A DNA stretch of 41,674 nt, taken from NCBI GenBank assembly GCA_029010575.1, contig JAQXKS010000007.1, positions 1-41,674 of the forward strand, in the 5' to 3' direction. Shown piece after piece: positions 1-10,200 of this stretch (position 1 is its first letter; each line of letters starts with the position of its first letter). The DNA is from Bacteroidales bacterium. Its GTDB lineage: Bacteria; Bacteroidota; Bacteroidia; Bacteroidales; UBA932. The notes under the pieces were generated by a model. That model made no database searches. It saw nothing but the letters and a program-made list of their open reading frames with translations, and was not told the DNA's origin. The position numbers and the translations under genes are program-made.

Positions 1-546
1 GCGCGCATTCTTGGTGGCCTCCTCAATCATAGACGGTTTAATGTCATTGAGTCCCTCATACTTAAACTCTATAGGATTATTCCAGTTATTGGAATCAAAT
101 ACAATTCCCTCCTTGATCAGTTCTGACTGCTTTTTCATCAAATCAAGAGCCAGATCCACCTTGTCAGTACAAAGAGTAATAACATTGGTTACAATGTATC
201 TGTAGATACGGTCATTGCTGCCATACTCATTTGCGAACTTATCAGAAATCGAAGGAAGAGAGACAGAAATTTCGGATTCATCCATACCTGCAGACTTAAG
301 AAAATCTATTACGATGGCATTTTTGACAGCTGTCTGCTCATAGAGGGCACCAAGGTCATCGGAAACAATCTTATAGACCAAAGGCCATATAACCTTGTCC
401 GATTTAACTTCCCTTTCACACAAGCCCTTAACATCTACAACCCTATCATAAGAGCGGTAATTGCTAACCGCTTTAGGAATCTGAAAGCCTAATACCATCA
501 GTCCCAACATTATGGCAATGCCACTATAAATTCTTGATTTTTCCAT
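1..546 (-). CDS. SIMPL domain (DUF541) protein, partial
   Basis: The reading frame starts at ATG 546 and runs open off the left edge, so about 182 N-terminal residues are visible and the 3' end is missing. There is a short N-terminal hydrophobic segment (about residues 7-21, IAIMLGLMVLGF), suggesting a membrane anchor or signal peptide. After it comes the pattern typical of Bacteroidetes SIMPL proteins: DRVVDVKGL at about residues 32-40, then SDKVIWPLVYK near 47-57, and EGLNDIKPSMIEEATKNAR at the truncation. SIMPL proteins are envelope proteins of poorly defined role. This gene is divergent from the lipoprotein gene at 616. The family call is from remembered motif similarity; the function is not known. 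Confidence 0.82.
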   Translation of the reverse strand, partial: MEKSRIYSGIAIMLGLMVLGFQIPKAVSNYRSYDRVVDVKGLCEREVKSDKVIWPLVYKIVSDDLGALYEQTAVKNAIVIDFLKSAGMDESEISVSLPSISDKFANEYGSNDRIYRYIVTNVITLCTDKVDLALDLMKKQSELIKEGIVFDSNNWNNPIEFKYEGLNDIKPSMIEEATKNAR

Positions 547-585
547 AGAAAATATTTTTGTTTACAAAATAAGCAAAAAATATGC

Positions 586-593
586 TACCTTTG
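586..593 (+). promoter_or_regulatory. -7 promoter element (TACCTTTG) for the lipoprotein gene
   Basis: An exact match to the Bacteroidetes -7 consensus TAnnTTTG lies 22 bases upstream of ATG 616. On the other strand, at 565-572, there is a one-mismatch copy facing the SIMPL gene, 13 bases away. Confidence 0.65.
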
Positions 594-615
594 TCCAAAA
601 CGAAACTTTTTTAAT

Positions 616-2670
616 ATGAAACATCACATTACCCTGCTACTAACCACGCTATTTCTCATTCCTATCCTTATAGGGTGTAAGGAAAAAACAATCATTGAGA
701 AAGAAACCGAGCCCACCAACAATACTGAAATAGTGGATGTATCAGCGGAGAGAGTCACATTTTTCATTGAAAGTGACAATGCTACAGAGTATGCATACAT
801 ATTGGGAGAAAGCACTTTGGAAAACATCACAGCTGAAGCGCTTTTCCTCAAAGCGACAGAAGAAGGCAGTAAAGGAAAATTCAATCTTGAACAACCGTCA
901 GATAAAGTGAAGATTGAAATCACCCTGAAGGTAAGACGCAACAAAGAATACAAGCTTTACACTGCAGTAAAGAAAGAGAAGTATTCCGATGTGGCGTTAG
1001 TCGAATTCAATACATCATTCGACTACACAGAGCCCATAACTGTAGAGAACATAGAGCCTCGTTCGTTCACATACCACATTAAGAGGGAACAGGGCTGGAA
1101 TTCATACAAACATTGCGTAGTCAGAAAAGTTGACTACATAGCAGTAAGAAATATGCTTGCCGGGCTGGTAGATGTAACACCCGCATCTTACAACGAATCG
1201 TTCGGTCACCTCTCATCAGAGGATATTACCGTAGATCTCGACAAGTGCTTTAAGGATGGAGATTCAGAAGCACAAGAATGGGGCATTTATCCGGATGCCT
1301 GCTATATGATAATCGCATCCCCTGTTGACGAAGAGGGCAGAGTAATCGGTGGAATTTCAATTGTGAAAGAGTTTAATACAGCCAAAGCCCCTGAATCAGA
1401 AGGAAAAATCGCAATAGAGATTACAGCACTCTCATCGGTAAGTGCATCAATCCGGTTCACACCCGATGCTCAAATCACCGAGTATTATTACACAGTCCTG
1501 ACCAAGAAAGACTACAAACAAATATTGGATGAGGGTCTCGAATCTGTAAAGGCTGCTGCCTATATGACCTACGAGAACCCTGAGTCATCACAGGTCACAT
1601 ACGATTTGACAGACCTGGTTCCAAATACTGAATATGTCATAATGGCCGGAGGGTTTGATGATAACGAAGCTGAATTCTTCGACCACAGCCACACATTCAA
1701 GACAGAAGCGCCAAGTGGTCCCGTATCCGAAATCACAATAGAAAAAACTGGCATTACTGCAAATGCTGCCGACTTTAACGTCAAGGTAACAAATTGTTCA
1801 GACCTGCGGATTGTCTGCGCGACCAAAAAAGCAGTTGATGACGTTCTGGTTTACCACAGTCTGGAGACTGCAATCTACCAGAACGGTATCTTCTGTGAAG
1901 CCTCTGATCTGAACAAGGCCCTCAGTGAGAATGGACTGGATGTACATTACGACAATCTCGAGGCAAATACGAAATATGTTTTCGGAGTGGCTGCGACCAA
2001 CCCCGAAAAGGTACTGACTATAGACACTGTCGAATTTGTTACAGAACCGCTACCCCTTGCAGGCGAGGAGTACAGGGAAAAACTTCCCGGTGAGTGGATA
2101 TGCGAATATATTGATCAAAACGATAACCACTACTCATTTAAAGTAACAATTGCAGAGGGAGTAAGCGAATCAACGACAAGAGATTACAAAAACGACAATA
2201 GACTTGTGATTTTGGGATTTGATCCTTGCGGTGTGGACTACCACTCACCTGAAGATCTTATCGAAAAGGGATATGCCTCGACAATGGAAGAGGCAGAAGC
2301 GAACTACGGCCCGAAATGGTTCCTCAAGTTCAGACAAGACGGCTCAATCACCACACCCTACTCCCACCCCAATGAATATGACTATGCCCTTAACTGGAAC
2401 ATGCTCAACTTCGACGGCAAGCAGTATTGGATGCCGGGCATAGCAATGGCCTCCAAGGGGGAAAGCACCGTGTGTAAAGGATTTGATGTGGAAGTATCAG
2501 ATGATTTCAACACCATAACTATAAAGCCATTCTACCATAAATTCGTTTATGAGGACAGCTATAGGGCATACTACCCAGGAGTCATGAGCAGTGAAAACTG
2601 CTACTACCCGACCGATAAGGTGCTGCTTTATACTACTGAAAATGTAGTTCTCAAACGTTACCAACCATAG
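616..2670 (+). CDS. Large lipoprotein with Fn3-like repeats
   Basis: This 684-residue protein begins with a type II signal peptide. A hydrophobic stretch ends in LIPILIGC, giving a lipidated Cys21 followed by KEK. The body appears to be a series of fibronectin type III-like units, judged from recurring endings such as NTEYVIMAGGFDDN and NTKYVFGVAATN. The units sit roughly at residues 38-130, 135-250, 265-365 and 375-480. A distinct C-terminal domain of about 195 residues starts near GEEYREKLPGEW. Such lipoproteins in Bacteroidales are usually outer-membrane attached and often surface exposed, with adhesion or glycan-related roles, but nothing here fixes a ligand. The short KEK after Cys21 is only weakly like a surface-export signal. 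It is monocistronic, and its last 20 bases overlap the 3' end of the opposing MATE gene. Confidence 0.8.
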   Translation: MKHHITLLLTTLFLIPILIGCKEKTIIEKETEPTNNTEIVDVSAERVTFFIESDNATEYAYILGESTLENITAEALFLKATEEGSKGKFNLEQPSDKVKIEITLKVRRNKEYKLYTAVKKEKYSDVALVEFNTSFDYTEPITVENIEPRSFTYHIKREQGWNSYKHCVVRKVDYIAVRNMLAGLVDVTPASYNESFGHLSSEDITVDLDKCFKDGDSEAQEWGIYPDACYMIIASPVDEEGRVIGGISIVKEFNTAKAPESEGKIAIEITALSSVSASIRFTPDAQITEYYYTVLTKKDYKQILDEGLESVKAAAYMTYENPESSQVTYDLTDLVPNTEYVIMAGGFDDNEAEFFDHSHTFKTEAPSGPVSEITIEKTGITANAADFNVKVTNCSDLRIVCATKKAVDDVLVYHSLETAIYQNGIFCEASDLNKALSENGLDVHYDNLEANTKYVFGVAATNPEKVLTIDTVEFVTEPLPLAGEEYREKLPGEWICEYIDQNDNHYSFKVTIAEGVSESTTRDYKNDNRLVILGFDPCGVDYHSPEDLIEKGYASTMEEAEANYGPKWFLKFRQDGSITTPYSHPNEYDYALNWNMLNFDGKQYWMPGIAMASKGESTVCKGFDVEVSDDFNTITIKPFYHKFVYEDSYRAYYPGVMSSENCYYPTDKVLLYTTENVVLKRYQP

Positions 2671-3955
2671 AGAAGATATTCTTCTTGGAGAATAGTGTCA
2701 TATAGAAAGCCCTGATTATCAAATGGACAAAATAAGCGATATAAAGGGCCTGCGGACCAAGCGGGCCCTTTAGAGCAAAATAGGCAATATAAAAGCCAAG
2801 ACAGGCCCATCCCATACAGTTTCTGATGGCAACAGAGGCCGTAGCTCCTATATAAAGTCCGTCCCACATAAAGGCAAGACAGCTCAAAGATGGCATCAGG
2901 ACCAGCCAGATATAGTACGGTCCTGAACCCTCTATTACACTTTGCTCGGAGGTCATCATCCGAATCATCCAATCACCGCCCCACCAATAAATCACAGTGG
3001 AGACAGCAGCAAGCACCCCTGTCCACATAAAGAGTTTGCGGACAGCCTCTCTGAGTGATTTGCCGTCATTTGCCCCTATATACCTGCCAGAGAGGGCCTC
3101 CCCGGCATAAGCAAAGCCATCCAGGATATATGAATAGAGCATAAAGAGCTTCATAATTATCGAGCTGACTGCGAGTTCGGTCTCTCCATAGTGGGCCATA
3201 AGTGAGGTAAAACCGCAATAAATAAGCATGAAAAAGAGTGATCTGACGAAAAGATTTGCATTAATCACATAAAACTTCTTCATTCCACGCAGATGGATAT
3301 CCCTGCGCAGATTGATATACTTAATAAGTTTCCCATAATACCTTTTGAGCAGAAACAGTGATAGAAAGAGGCCTGAATACTGGGCAATTACAGTTCCCAA
3401 TGCTATTCCGGCAAACCCCAGGGGAGTAGTTATTGCAAGGATGGCGCTCGCTGCTATATTTACAACATTCACCACAATATCCACCGCCATGGGAGAGACA
3501 GTATTCTGCATGCCAATAAACCACCCCTTGAACGTAAACAAGGCAAGAGTAGCAGGAGCCGCCCAGATTCTGATAAAGAAGTATTGTCTGGAAAGCGTCT
3601 CAAGCTCGGGGGTACAATCTATCACCATAAATGCAGCCTCGACGAAGAACCATTGTATGGCAATAAGGAAAAGCGCAGAGACAAAAGCAGTAGCAAGTCC
3701 CTTTACAAGATATTTCATGGCATCAGACAGATCTCTTCTGCCATACGCCTGCGCAGTAAGGCCTCCTGTTCCGATACGCAAGAAACCGAAATTCCAGTAA
3801 AGTAGATCAAAGAGCATGGAGCCGATGGCAATGGCGCCAATTGCAGCGACATTACCCAATCTTCCGGAGATTGCAATATCGACCATTCCCACAAGAGGAA
3901 CAGTGATATTGGCCAGAATACTTGGAATAGCCAGCTTCAGAATTCGTTTGTTCAT
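2651..3955 (-). CDS. MATE family efflux transporter (DinF-like)
   Basis: This 434-residue, highly hydrophobic protein has about twelve predicted membrane segments, matching the MATE family in size. The N terminus carries the typical first-helix pattern, LAIPSILANITVPLVGMVDIAISG, with an aspartate at residue 26. The second half repeats the fold. MATE proteins export cationic drugs or metabolites across the inner membrane using a sodium or proton gradient. The start ATG at 3955 lies 9 bases after the rsgA stop, so the two genes probably form a two-gene operon. The last 20 bases overlap the convergent lipoprotein gene. The substrate cannot be told from sequence. Confidence 0.92.
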   Translation of the reverse strand: MNKRILKLAIPSILANITVPLVGMVDIAISGRLGNVAAIGAIAIGSMLFDLLYWNFGFLRIGTGGLTAQAYGRRDLSDAMKYLVKGLATAFVSALFLIAIQWFFVEAAFMVIDCTPELETLSRQYFFIRIWAAPATLALFTFKGWFIGMQNTVSPMAVDIVVNVVNIAASAILAITTPLGFAGIALGTVIAQYSGLFLSLFLLKRYYGKLIKYINLRRDIHLRGMKKFYVINANLFVRSLFFMLIYCGFTSLMAHYGETELAVSSIIMKLFMLYSYILDGFAYAGEALSGRYIGANDGKSLREAVRKLFMWTGVLAAVSTVIYWWGGDWMIRMMTSEQSVIEGSGPYYIWLVLMPSLSCLAFMWDGLYIGATASVAIRNCMGWACLGFYIAYFALKGPLGPQALYIAYFVHLIIRAFYMTLFSKKNIFSMVGNV

Positions 3956-3964
3956 AGCCTGTTA

Positions 3965-4894
3965 TTATCTGTATTTACCCTCTTCATCCAACATTCCCAG
4001 GTAGGAACTGTATCTCTCATAGGAGATTCTTCCCTCTTCAACCCCCCTGATTACCGCACAGTCTGGTTCATGGGTATGCGTGCAGGGCTTGTAGCGGCAC
4101 TCGTGAGAGACCTTGATCATCTCGGGGAAATAATTGGAGATCTCCTCTGGATCAATATCAACTATGCCAAACCCTCTGATTCCCGGAGTATCTATCAGGA
4201 ATCCTCCTCCCTGCAGCGGATATATTTCATAAAAGGTCGTGGTATGCCTGCCCTGCCTGTATTTGTCAGAAATACCGCCTGTCTTTGGATTCAAAGAAGG
4301 ATCCAGCGCCTTTATAATAGAAGATTTGCCTACTCCGGAGACACCGCTGAAAAGGGAGAGTCCGACATTTCGGCACTCCTGCCTGAGCATCTCCATTCCC
4401 CTGCCGTCATTGACACACAAATCCATGACTGTGTATCCAGCCCCTTCGTAGATGGAGTGGAAGAGGTCGTGAAGAGCCATGAGGTCCGGATCATTTTCAT
4501 AGAGGTCCATCTTGTTCAGAAGAATCCTTACAGGTACATCATAAGCCTGGCAAGTTACCAGAAACCTGTCAATAAAGGGCCACTTGGTCTGGGGATCAGC
4601 AAGGGTGACCACCAGCCATGCACAGTCGACATTGGCAGCTATGATATGATTTTGTCTTGAGAGATTGGTCGAACGTCTTACTACACAGTTCTTTCTGGGC
4701 ATTACAGCAGTAATGGTACCTTCAGAATATTCAACTATATCCCCCACTGCTACCGGATTGGTAGAGCCTGAACCGGCCAGTCTCAGCCGGCCTCTGACCA
4801 CTACCGGTTCTGGATTCCACAGAGGAAGGGGCGATACGAAATAGTGACTTCCCGTATGCCTTACTACAGTACCTTTGAGATTTACTTTTGTCAT
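3965..4894 (-). CDS. rsgA: Ribosome small subunit-dependent GTPase A
   Basis: This 309-residue protein is a circularly permuted GTPase that helps late 30S subunit maturation. An N-terminal OB-fold (about 1-70) comes first. The G motifs then appear in permuted order: NKMD at 127-130 (G4), GVSGVGKSS at 184-192 (G1), GRHTTT at 215-220 (switch I) and DTPG at 235-238 (G3). A C-terminal zinc knuckle follows, with Cys266, Cys271, His273 and Cys279. All key residues and the length match the family. It is the first gene of a minus-strand pair with the MATE transporter. No exact TAnnTTTG box is seen in its short upstream region, only a near match around 4932-4939. Confidence 0.96.
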   Translation of the reverse strand: MTKVNLKGTVVRHTGSHYFVSPLPLWNPEPVVVRGRLRLAGSGSTNPVAVGDIVEYSEGTITAVMPRKNCVVRRSTNLSRQNHIIAANVDCAWLVVTLADPQTKWPFIDRFLVTCQAYDVPVRILLNKMDLYENDPDLMALHDLFHSIYEGAGYTVMDLCVNDGRGMEMLRQECRNVGLSLFSGVSGVGKSSIIKALDPSLNPKTGGISDKYRQGRHTTTFYEIYPLQGGGFLIDTPGIRGFGIVDIDPEEISNYFPEMIKVSHECRYKPCTHTHEPDCAVIRGVEEGRISYERYSSYLGMLDEEGKYR

Positions 4895-4942
4895 ATAGAA
4901 ACTTTCAATGGGCGCGAATATACGAATTTGTACAAAAATGGT

Positions 4943-4950
4943 TATCTTTG
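4943..4950 (+). promoter_or_regulatory. -7 promoter element (TATCTTTG) for the prenyl synthase/trhP/dnaE operon
   Basis: An exact TAnnTTTG match lies 30 bases before the preferred ATG 4981. It lies only 6 bases before ATG 4957, which argues against 4957 as the translation start. Confidence 0.65.
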
Positions 4951-4980
4951 TGAGATATGTTTTTTAAAAAAGGTGATTTT

Positions 4981-5958
4981 ATGGTAACATTTGAAGAAAT
5001 AGACTCATATATTGAGAAGGGAATAGCCCTTTTAGATGCTGCGGAACAGCCCCAGGAGCTGTATGATCCGATAAGATACATACTTTCAATCGGCGGAAAA
5101 AGAATCAGGCCCAAGCTCTGTCTGCTCACATACTCCCTCTTCAAGGATACTATTGACGATGCTGCCATATATCCTGCGTTAGGTCTTGAAATATTCCATG
5201 AATTCACTCTCATTCACGATGACATCATGGATAAGTCCGATATGCGCCGCGGTATGCCAACCGTCCACAAGAAATGGAATGACAACATAGCTATCCTTTC
5301 AGGAGATGTAATGTCAATCCTGGCATACAAATACATGGCAAAAGCACCTAAGGACAAACTTCCTGAAATACTCAAACTGTTCACCACCACGGCTATACAG
5401 ATATGTGAAGGCCAGCAGTACGATATGAATTTCGAAACTGCACCGATAGTGACCACAGATGAGTACATGGAGATGATTGGCCTCAAGACAGCTGTCCTGC
5501 TCGGATGTTCGGCAAAGATGGGAGCAATTACAGCCGGGGCATCCATGAGATATGCAGACGCGCTCTACAACTTCGGTTATAATCTGGGCATCTCATTCCA
5601 GATCACAGATGACTACCTCGACACATTCGGCGACCCCGCGATATTCGGCAAGAAGATAGGCGGAGATATCGTGAATAACAAAAAGAGCTGGCTCAATGTC
5701 GAATGTACAAGAATCGCCAACGGAGAAGAGGCACAAAGATGGAAAGAGATCTGCAGCATGGGAGCAGATGAGGCTGAATCCAAAATCGCTGCCGCCAAGG
5801 AGCTTTACATAAAGCTGGGAATCAAGGAAAGAGCAGAGAAAGAGATTGAGAAGTTCTTCACAAGGGCACTTGCCGAACTCGACACTCTTCCCATATCTGA
5901 GGAGCAGCTTGAACAGCTTCACAAATACGCACGCAAAATCACCTTCAGAGACAAATAA
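4981..5958 (+). CDS. Polyprenyl synthetase, short-chain type
   Basis: This is an all-trans isoprenyl diphosphate synthase of 325 residues that condenses IPP onto allylic diphosphates. GGKRIRP is at 38-44, the first aspartate-rich motif DDIMD at 80-84 and the second, DDYLD, at 210-214. The fifth residue before the first motif is Phe75. By the known chain-length rule, an aromatic there points to C15-C20 products, unlike the paralogue at 37574. I chose ATG 4981 over the in-frame ATG 4957. It is preceded by AAGGTGA at 4970-4976, a rare Shine-Dalgarno-like site here. The 4957 start would also sit at the expected transcription start. It heads an operon, with trhP beginning 3 bases after its stop. 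Confidence 0.92.
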   Translation: MVTFEEIDSYIEKGIALLDAAEQPQELYDPIRYILSIGGKRIRPKLCLLTYSLFKDTIDDAAIYPALGLEIFHEFTLIHDDIMDKSDMRRGMPTVHKKWNDNIAILSGDVMSILAYKYMAKAPKDKLPEILKLFTTTAIQICEGQQYDMNFETAPIVTTDEYMEMIGLKTAVLLGCSAKMGAITAGASMRYADALYNFGYNLGISFQITDDYLDTFGDPAIFGKKIGGDIVNNKKSWLNVECTRIANGEEAQRWKEICSMGADEAESKIAAAKELYIKLGIKERAEKEIEKFFTRALAELDTLPISEEQLEQLHKYARKITFRDK

Positions 5959-5961
5959 GGA

Positions 5962-7191
5962 ATGGATAACAAAATAGAAATAATGGCCCCTGCAGGCAAC
6001 TTTGAAGCACTTGCAGCAGCCATACAGGGAGGGGCGAATTCTGTTTACTTCGGAATCGGAGAACTCAACATGCGTTCCCACTCGGCCAATAACTTTGCTC
6101 CTGAAGATTTGAAGAGGATAACGGAGATCTGCGCACAGAACAACGTCAAAAGCTACCTGACTCTCAACATAATCCTCTACGATGAGGAGCTGGAGAAGGC
6201 AAAGGAGGTCCTGAACCTTGCAAAAGAGGCAGGAGTGAGCGCAGTCATCGCATCTGATATCTCGGCAATACTGTATGCCCGTTCAATAGGACTTGAAGTG
6301 CACATATCCACTCAGGCAAATATCTCCAACATAGAGGCAGTCAGATTCTATGCACAATATGCCGACGTGGTGGTACTGGCAAGGGAGCTCACCCTGACAC
6401 AGGTGAAAAAGATATATGAAACCATACACAGGGAGAATATATGCGGTCCGGCAGGTGAACCGGTGAGAATCGAGATGTTCTGCCACGGAGCGCTCTGCAT
6501 GGCAGTATCCGGAAAATGCTATATGAGCCTGCACGAATATAACCACTCCGCCAACAGAGGTTCCTGTTTTCAGGTATGCAGGAGGGGATACAAGGTCACA
6601 GATATGGAGACCGGATGGGAAATGGAGATCGACAACAAATACATAATGTCACCTAAAGATCTATGCACCATTGATTTTCTAGATGTAATGACCGATGCCG
6701 GAGTCAGGGTACTGAAGATAGAGGGACGCGCCAGATCTGCCGAATATGTCAAGAAAGTAGTCTCAGCTTACCGCAAGGCAGCAGACGCCATAGAGAAAGG
6801 AGAGTACTCAGCCCAGATGACAGTTCCATTGAAAGAGGAGCTCTCGGAGGTATTCAACAGAGGTTTCTGGGGAGGCTACTACCAAGGAGCAAAGCTCGGG
6901 GAGTGGTGCAATGTCTACGGCAACAGCGCCACCAAGAAAAAGACCTACATAGGAAGGGTCACCAACTACTTCTCCAAACTTCAAGTAGCAGAGATACAAG
7001 TAGAAGCAGCCCCTATAAAGGTCGGAACACACCTGATGATAATAGGGCCTACAACAGGAGTCATAGAGTTCGACATTCCTGAAATCAGAGTAGACTGCCA
7101 AAGTGCAGACGAGGCGGTACAGGGAACAGCCTGCTCCATACCCTGCACTGAAAAGGTAAGAAGAGCAGATAAAGTCTTTATTTTTGAATAA
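5962..7191 (+). CDS. trhP: U32 family protein, TrhP-like tRNA hydroxylation factor
   Basis: This 409-residue U32 protein starts MDNKIEIMAPAGNFEAL. It carries the family signature around residues 171-189 (EMFCHGALCMAVSGKCYMS), followed by further conserved cysteines (GSCFQVCRRGY). U32 proteins are often labelled peptidases or collagenases. The characterised YegQ/TrhP branch, which this protein matches in length and layout, instead makes 5-hydroxyuridine at the wobble position of tRNA using prephenate as hydroxyl source and probably an Fe-S centre. It sits in a tight operon, 3 bases after the prenyl synthase gene and 27 bases before dnaE. The assignment to TrhP rather than another U32 subgroup rests on overall resemblance. 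The second U32 protein at 28556 has the RlhA-type C-terminal extension that this one lacks. Confidence 0.82.
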   Translation: MDNKIEIMAPAGNFEALAAAIQGGANSVYFGIGELNMRSHSANNFAPEDLKRITEICAQNNVKSYLTLNIILYDEELEKAKEVLNLAKEAGVSAVIASDISAILYARSIGLEVHISTQANISNIEAVRFYAQYADVVVLARELTLTQVKKIYETIHRENICGPAGEPVRIEMFCHGALCMAVSGKCYMSLHEYNHSANRGSCFQVCRRGYKVTDMETGWEMEIDNKYIMSPKDLCTIDFLDVMTDAGVRVLKIEGRARSAEYVKKVVSAYRKAADAIEKGEYSAQMTVPLKEELSEVFNRGFWGGYYQGAKLGEWCNVYGNSATKKKTYIGRVTNYFSKLQVAEIQVEAAPIKVGTHLMIIGPTTGVIEFDIPEIRVDCQSADEAVQGTACSIPCTEKVRRADKVFIFE

Positions 7192-7218
7192 CATATAATA
7201 AAAAGGAATCCCATAGAT

Positions 7219-10200
7219 ATGTCTTTTGCGCACCTGCACGTACATACTCAATACTCGATTCTCGACGGCCAGTCCTCCATCGACGGGCTGATCGAAGAGG
7301 CAGCCAGACACTCCCAGCCTGCCCTTGCCATAACAGACCATGGTAACATGTTCGGAGTCAAGGAGTTTCTTAATAAAATCGAGAAGCACAACAAGAAAAA
7401 CGAGCCGATAATCCCTATTCTCGGTTCAGAGGTATATGTCGCACACGGCAGCAGGAAAGAGAGGAAGGGAAGAGAAGACCAGAGTTCTTATCACCTGATA
7501 CTTCTTGCAAAAAACATAAGAGGCTACCACAATCTGATAAAACTCTCCTCAAAGGCATATATCGAAGGGTTCTACTACAAACCGAGAATCGACCACGAAC
7601 TTCTTGAGCAATACCACGAAGATATAATATGCTGTTCTGCCTGTCTTGGAGGCGAGATTCCACAGGCAATCCTCGGGGGAGACATGGAAAAGGCCAAAGA
7701 GATAGCTTTGTGGTACAAATCCCTCTTCGGAGAGGACTTTTACCTTGAAGTTCAGAGACATCAGACAGATATTCCCGGAGCTAATACCGACACCTTTAGA
7801 CATCAGCAGATTGTAAATGAGCAGATCTTCAGGTTGGGGGAAGAGCTCGGCATCAAAGTCATAGCCACCAATGATGTCCATTTCGTACGGAAAGAGGATG
7901 GCCCCGCACACGACAGGCTCATATGCGTCAGCATGGTTAAAAAGTATAGTGACCAAGGCAGACTCAGATACACCCAGCAGGAGTACCTCAAATCGACTCA
8001 GGAGATGATGGAGATCTTTTCAGACCATCCGGAGGTCATTTCCAACACATTGGACATCGTAAATAAAATAGAGACTTACTCGCTCGACAGTGACCCTATT
8101 CTTCCTGTATTCCCGCTACCTGAAGGATTCACCGACTCCAATGACTACCTGCAATATCTGACCTACGAAGGTGCGAAAAAGAGATATGGAGATAACCTAA
8201 CGGACCAGATAAAGGAGCGTATCGACTTTGAACTTGCGACCATCAAGAAGATGGGATTCCCGGATTATTTCCTCATCGTAAGGGACTTCATCGCAGCTGC
8301 AAGGGATATGGGTGTCTGGGTAGGTCCTGGACGTGGTTCTGCAGCAGGTTCTGCAGTTGCTTATTGTCTTACAATCACCAATATAGACCCCATTAAATAC
8401 AACCTTCTGTTCGAGCGTTTCCTCAATCCCGACCGTATCTCCATGCCCGATATTGATATCGATTTTGATGATGAGGGAAGATACAAAGTATTCAAATATG
8501 TCGAGGATAAATATGGAAAAGATCATGTATCTCATGTTATAACCTTCGGTACAATGGCGACAAAAAGTGCCATCAAGGATATCGGAAGAGTGGAAGACCT
8601 CAGCCTTGACATGACTGACCGCATCAGCAAGATGGTCCCCAGAAAGATTCCGATTGAAGTGGAAGAGGAGGTTGAGGACGAAAAGAACCCTGGAACCAAG
8701 ATCAAGCGCAAAGTGGTGAAAGAGAAGGATCCTACTATAAAACTGTGCGTGAAGAACATCCCTGAGTTCAACGAACTTGCCAACTCAGACAACACACTCA
8801 TAGCAGATACATTAAAATATGCCGAACAGCTGGAGGGGAACGTGCGCAATACAGGTGTTCACGCATGCGCTACCATCATAGGCAGGGATGACCTGACAAA
8901 CTTTATTCCCCTCTGTACAGCCAAAGACAAAGAGAGCGGAAAAGACATACTCGTCTCACAATTCGAAGGTTCCCTCATAGAGTCAGTGGGGATGTTGAAA
9001 ATGGACTTCCTCGGTCTGAAGACACTCACCATCCTGAAGGACTGTGTGGAGATTATCCGACAGTCAAAGGGAATAGAGCTGGACATCAACAACATACCAA
9101 TTGATGACAAAGCCACATACGAACTGTTTGCACGCGGTGATACAATAGGAGTATTCCAATTTGAATCCGACGGTATGCAAAGCTGGCTGCAGAAATTGCG
9201 CCCCACCCAGTTTGATGACCTGATTGCAATGAACGCCCTCTATAGGCCGGGACCAATGGACTATATCCCTGACTTTATAGACCGCAAGCATGGCAGGAAA
9301 AAAATCGAGTATGACCTGCCTGCAATGGAAGAGTACCTTAAAGACACCTATGGAATCACCGTCTACCAGGAACAGGTGATGCTTCTCTCGCAGAAACTTG
9401 CCAACTTTACAAAGGGTAAGGCCGACAAACTGAGAAAAGCAATGGGGAAAAAGCAGATCAGCGTTATGGAGGAGCTTCAGAAAGAGTTCTTCGAGGGGGG
9501 CAGTTCAAACGGACATCCAGTAGAAATACTCGAGAAGATCTGGAAAGACTGGAGGGCATTTGCCGAATATGCCTTCAACAAATCACATGCGACATGTTAC
9601 GCCTGGGTCGGATATCAGACAGGATACCTGAAGGCCAACTTCAGAGCGGAATATATGGCTGCAGTGCTCAGCAACAACCTCAATAACATTGAGGAAATCA
9701 CCAAACTGAGCGATGACTGCAGACGTCACGACCTGAAGATCTTGGGGCCCGATATCAACGAAAGTTACACCAAATTCACCGTAAACAAATCTGGTGCAAT
9801 TCGTTACGGAATGGGTGGCATCAAGGGAATAGGTTCCAACGCGGTGGAATCCATAATCAAGGTCAGAGAAGAAGGTGGTCTATTCAAGGATATATACGAC
9901 TTCGTGGAAAGAATCAACCCCGCAATCGTAAACAAGAAGGGTATCGAATCACTGGTATTCTCCGGAGCCTTCGATTCACTTCCTGACATAAACAGAGCCG
10001 CATTTTCAGTCGAGACAGCAAAGGACGAGACTTTCCTTGACCAGATAATCCGCTATGCCTCCGACTTCCAGCAGAGTGAGGAGTCATTGAAAAACAGCCT
10101 CTTTGGAGGTTCCGACATGATAGCAACAGTAAAACCGGCAATTCCTTCAGTCCCCGAGACAGATACCATAGAACTGCTCAAGCGGGAGAAGAGCCTTGTA

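Noticed and set aside
11..205. Short plus-strand reading frame at the left edge
   Set aside because: It lies antisense inside the SIMPL-domain coding sequence and encodes nothing recognisable.
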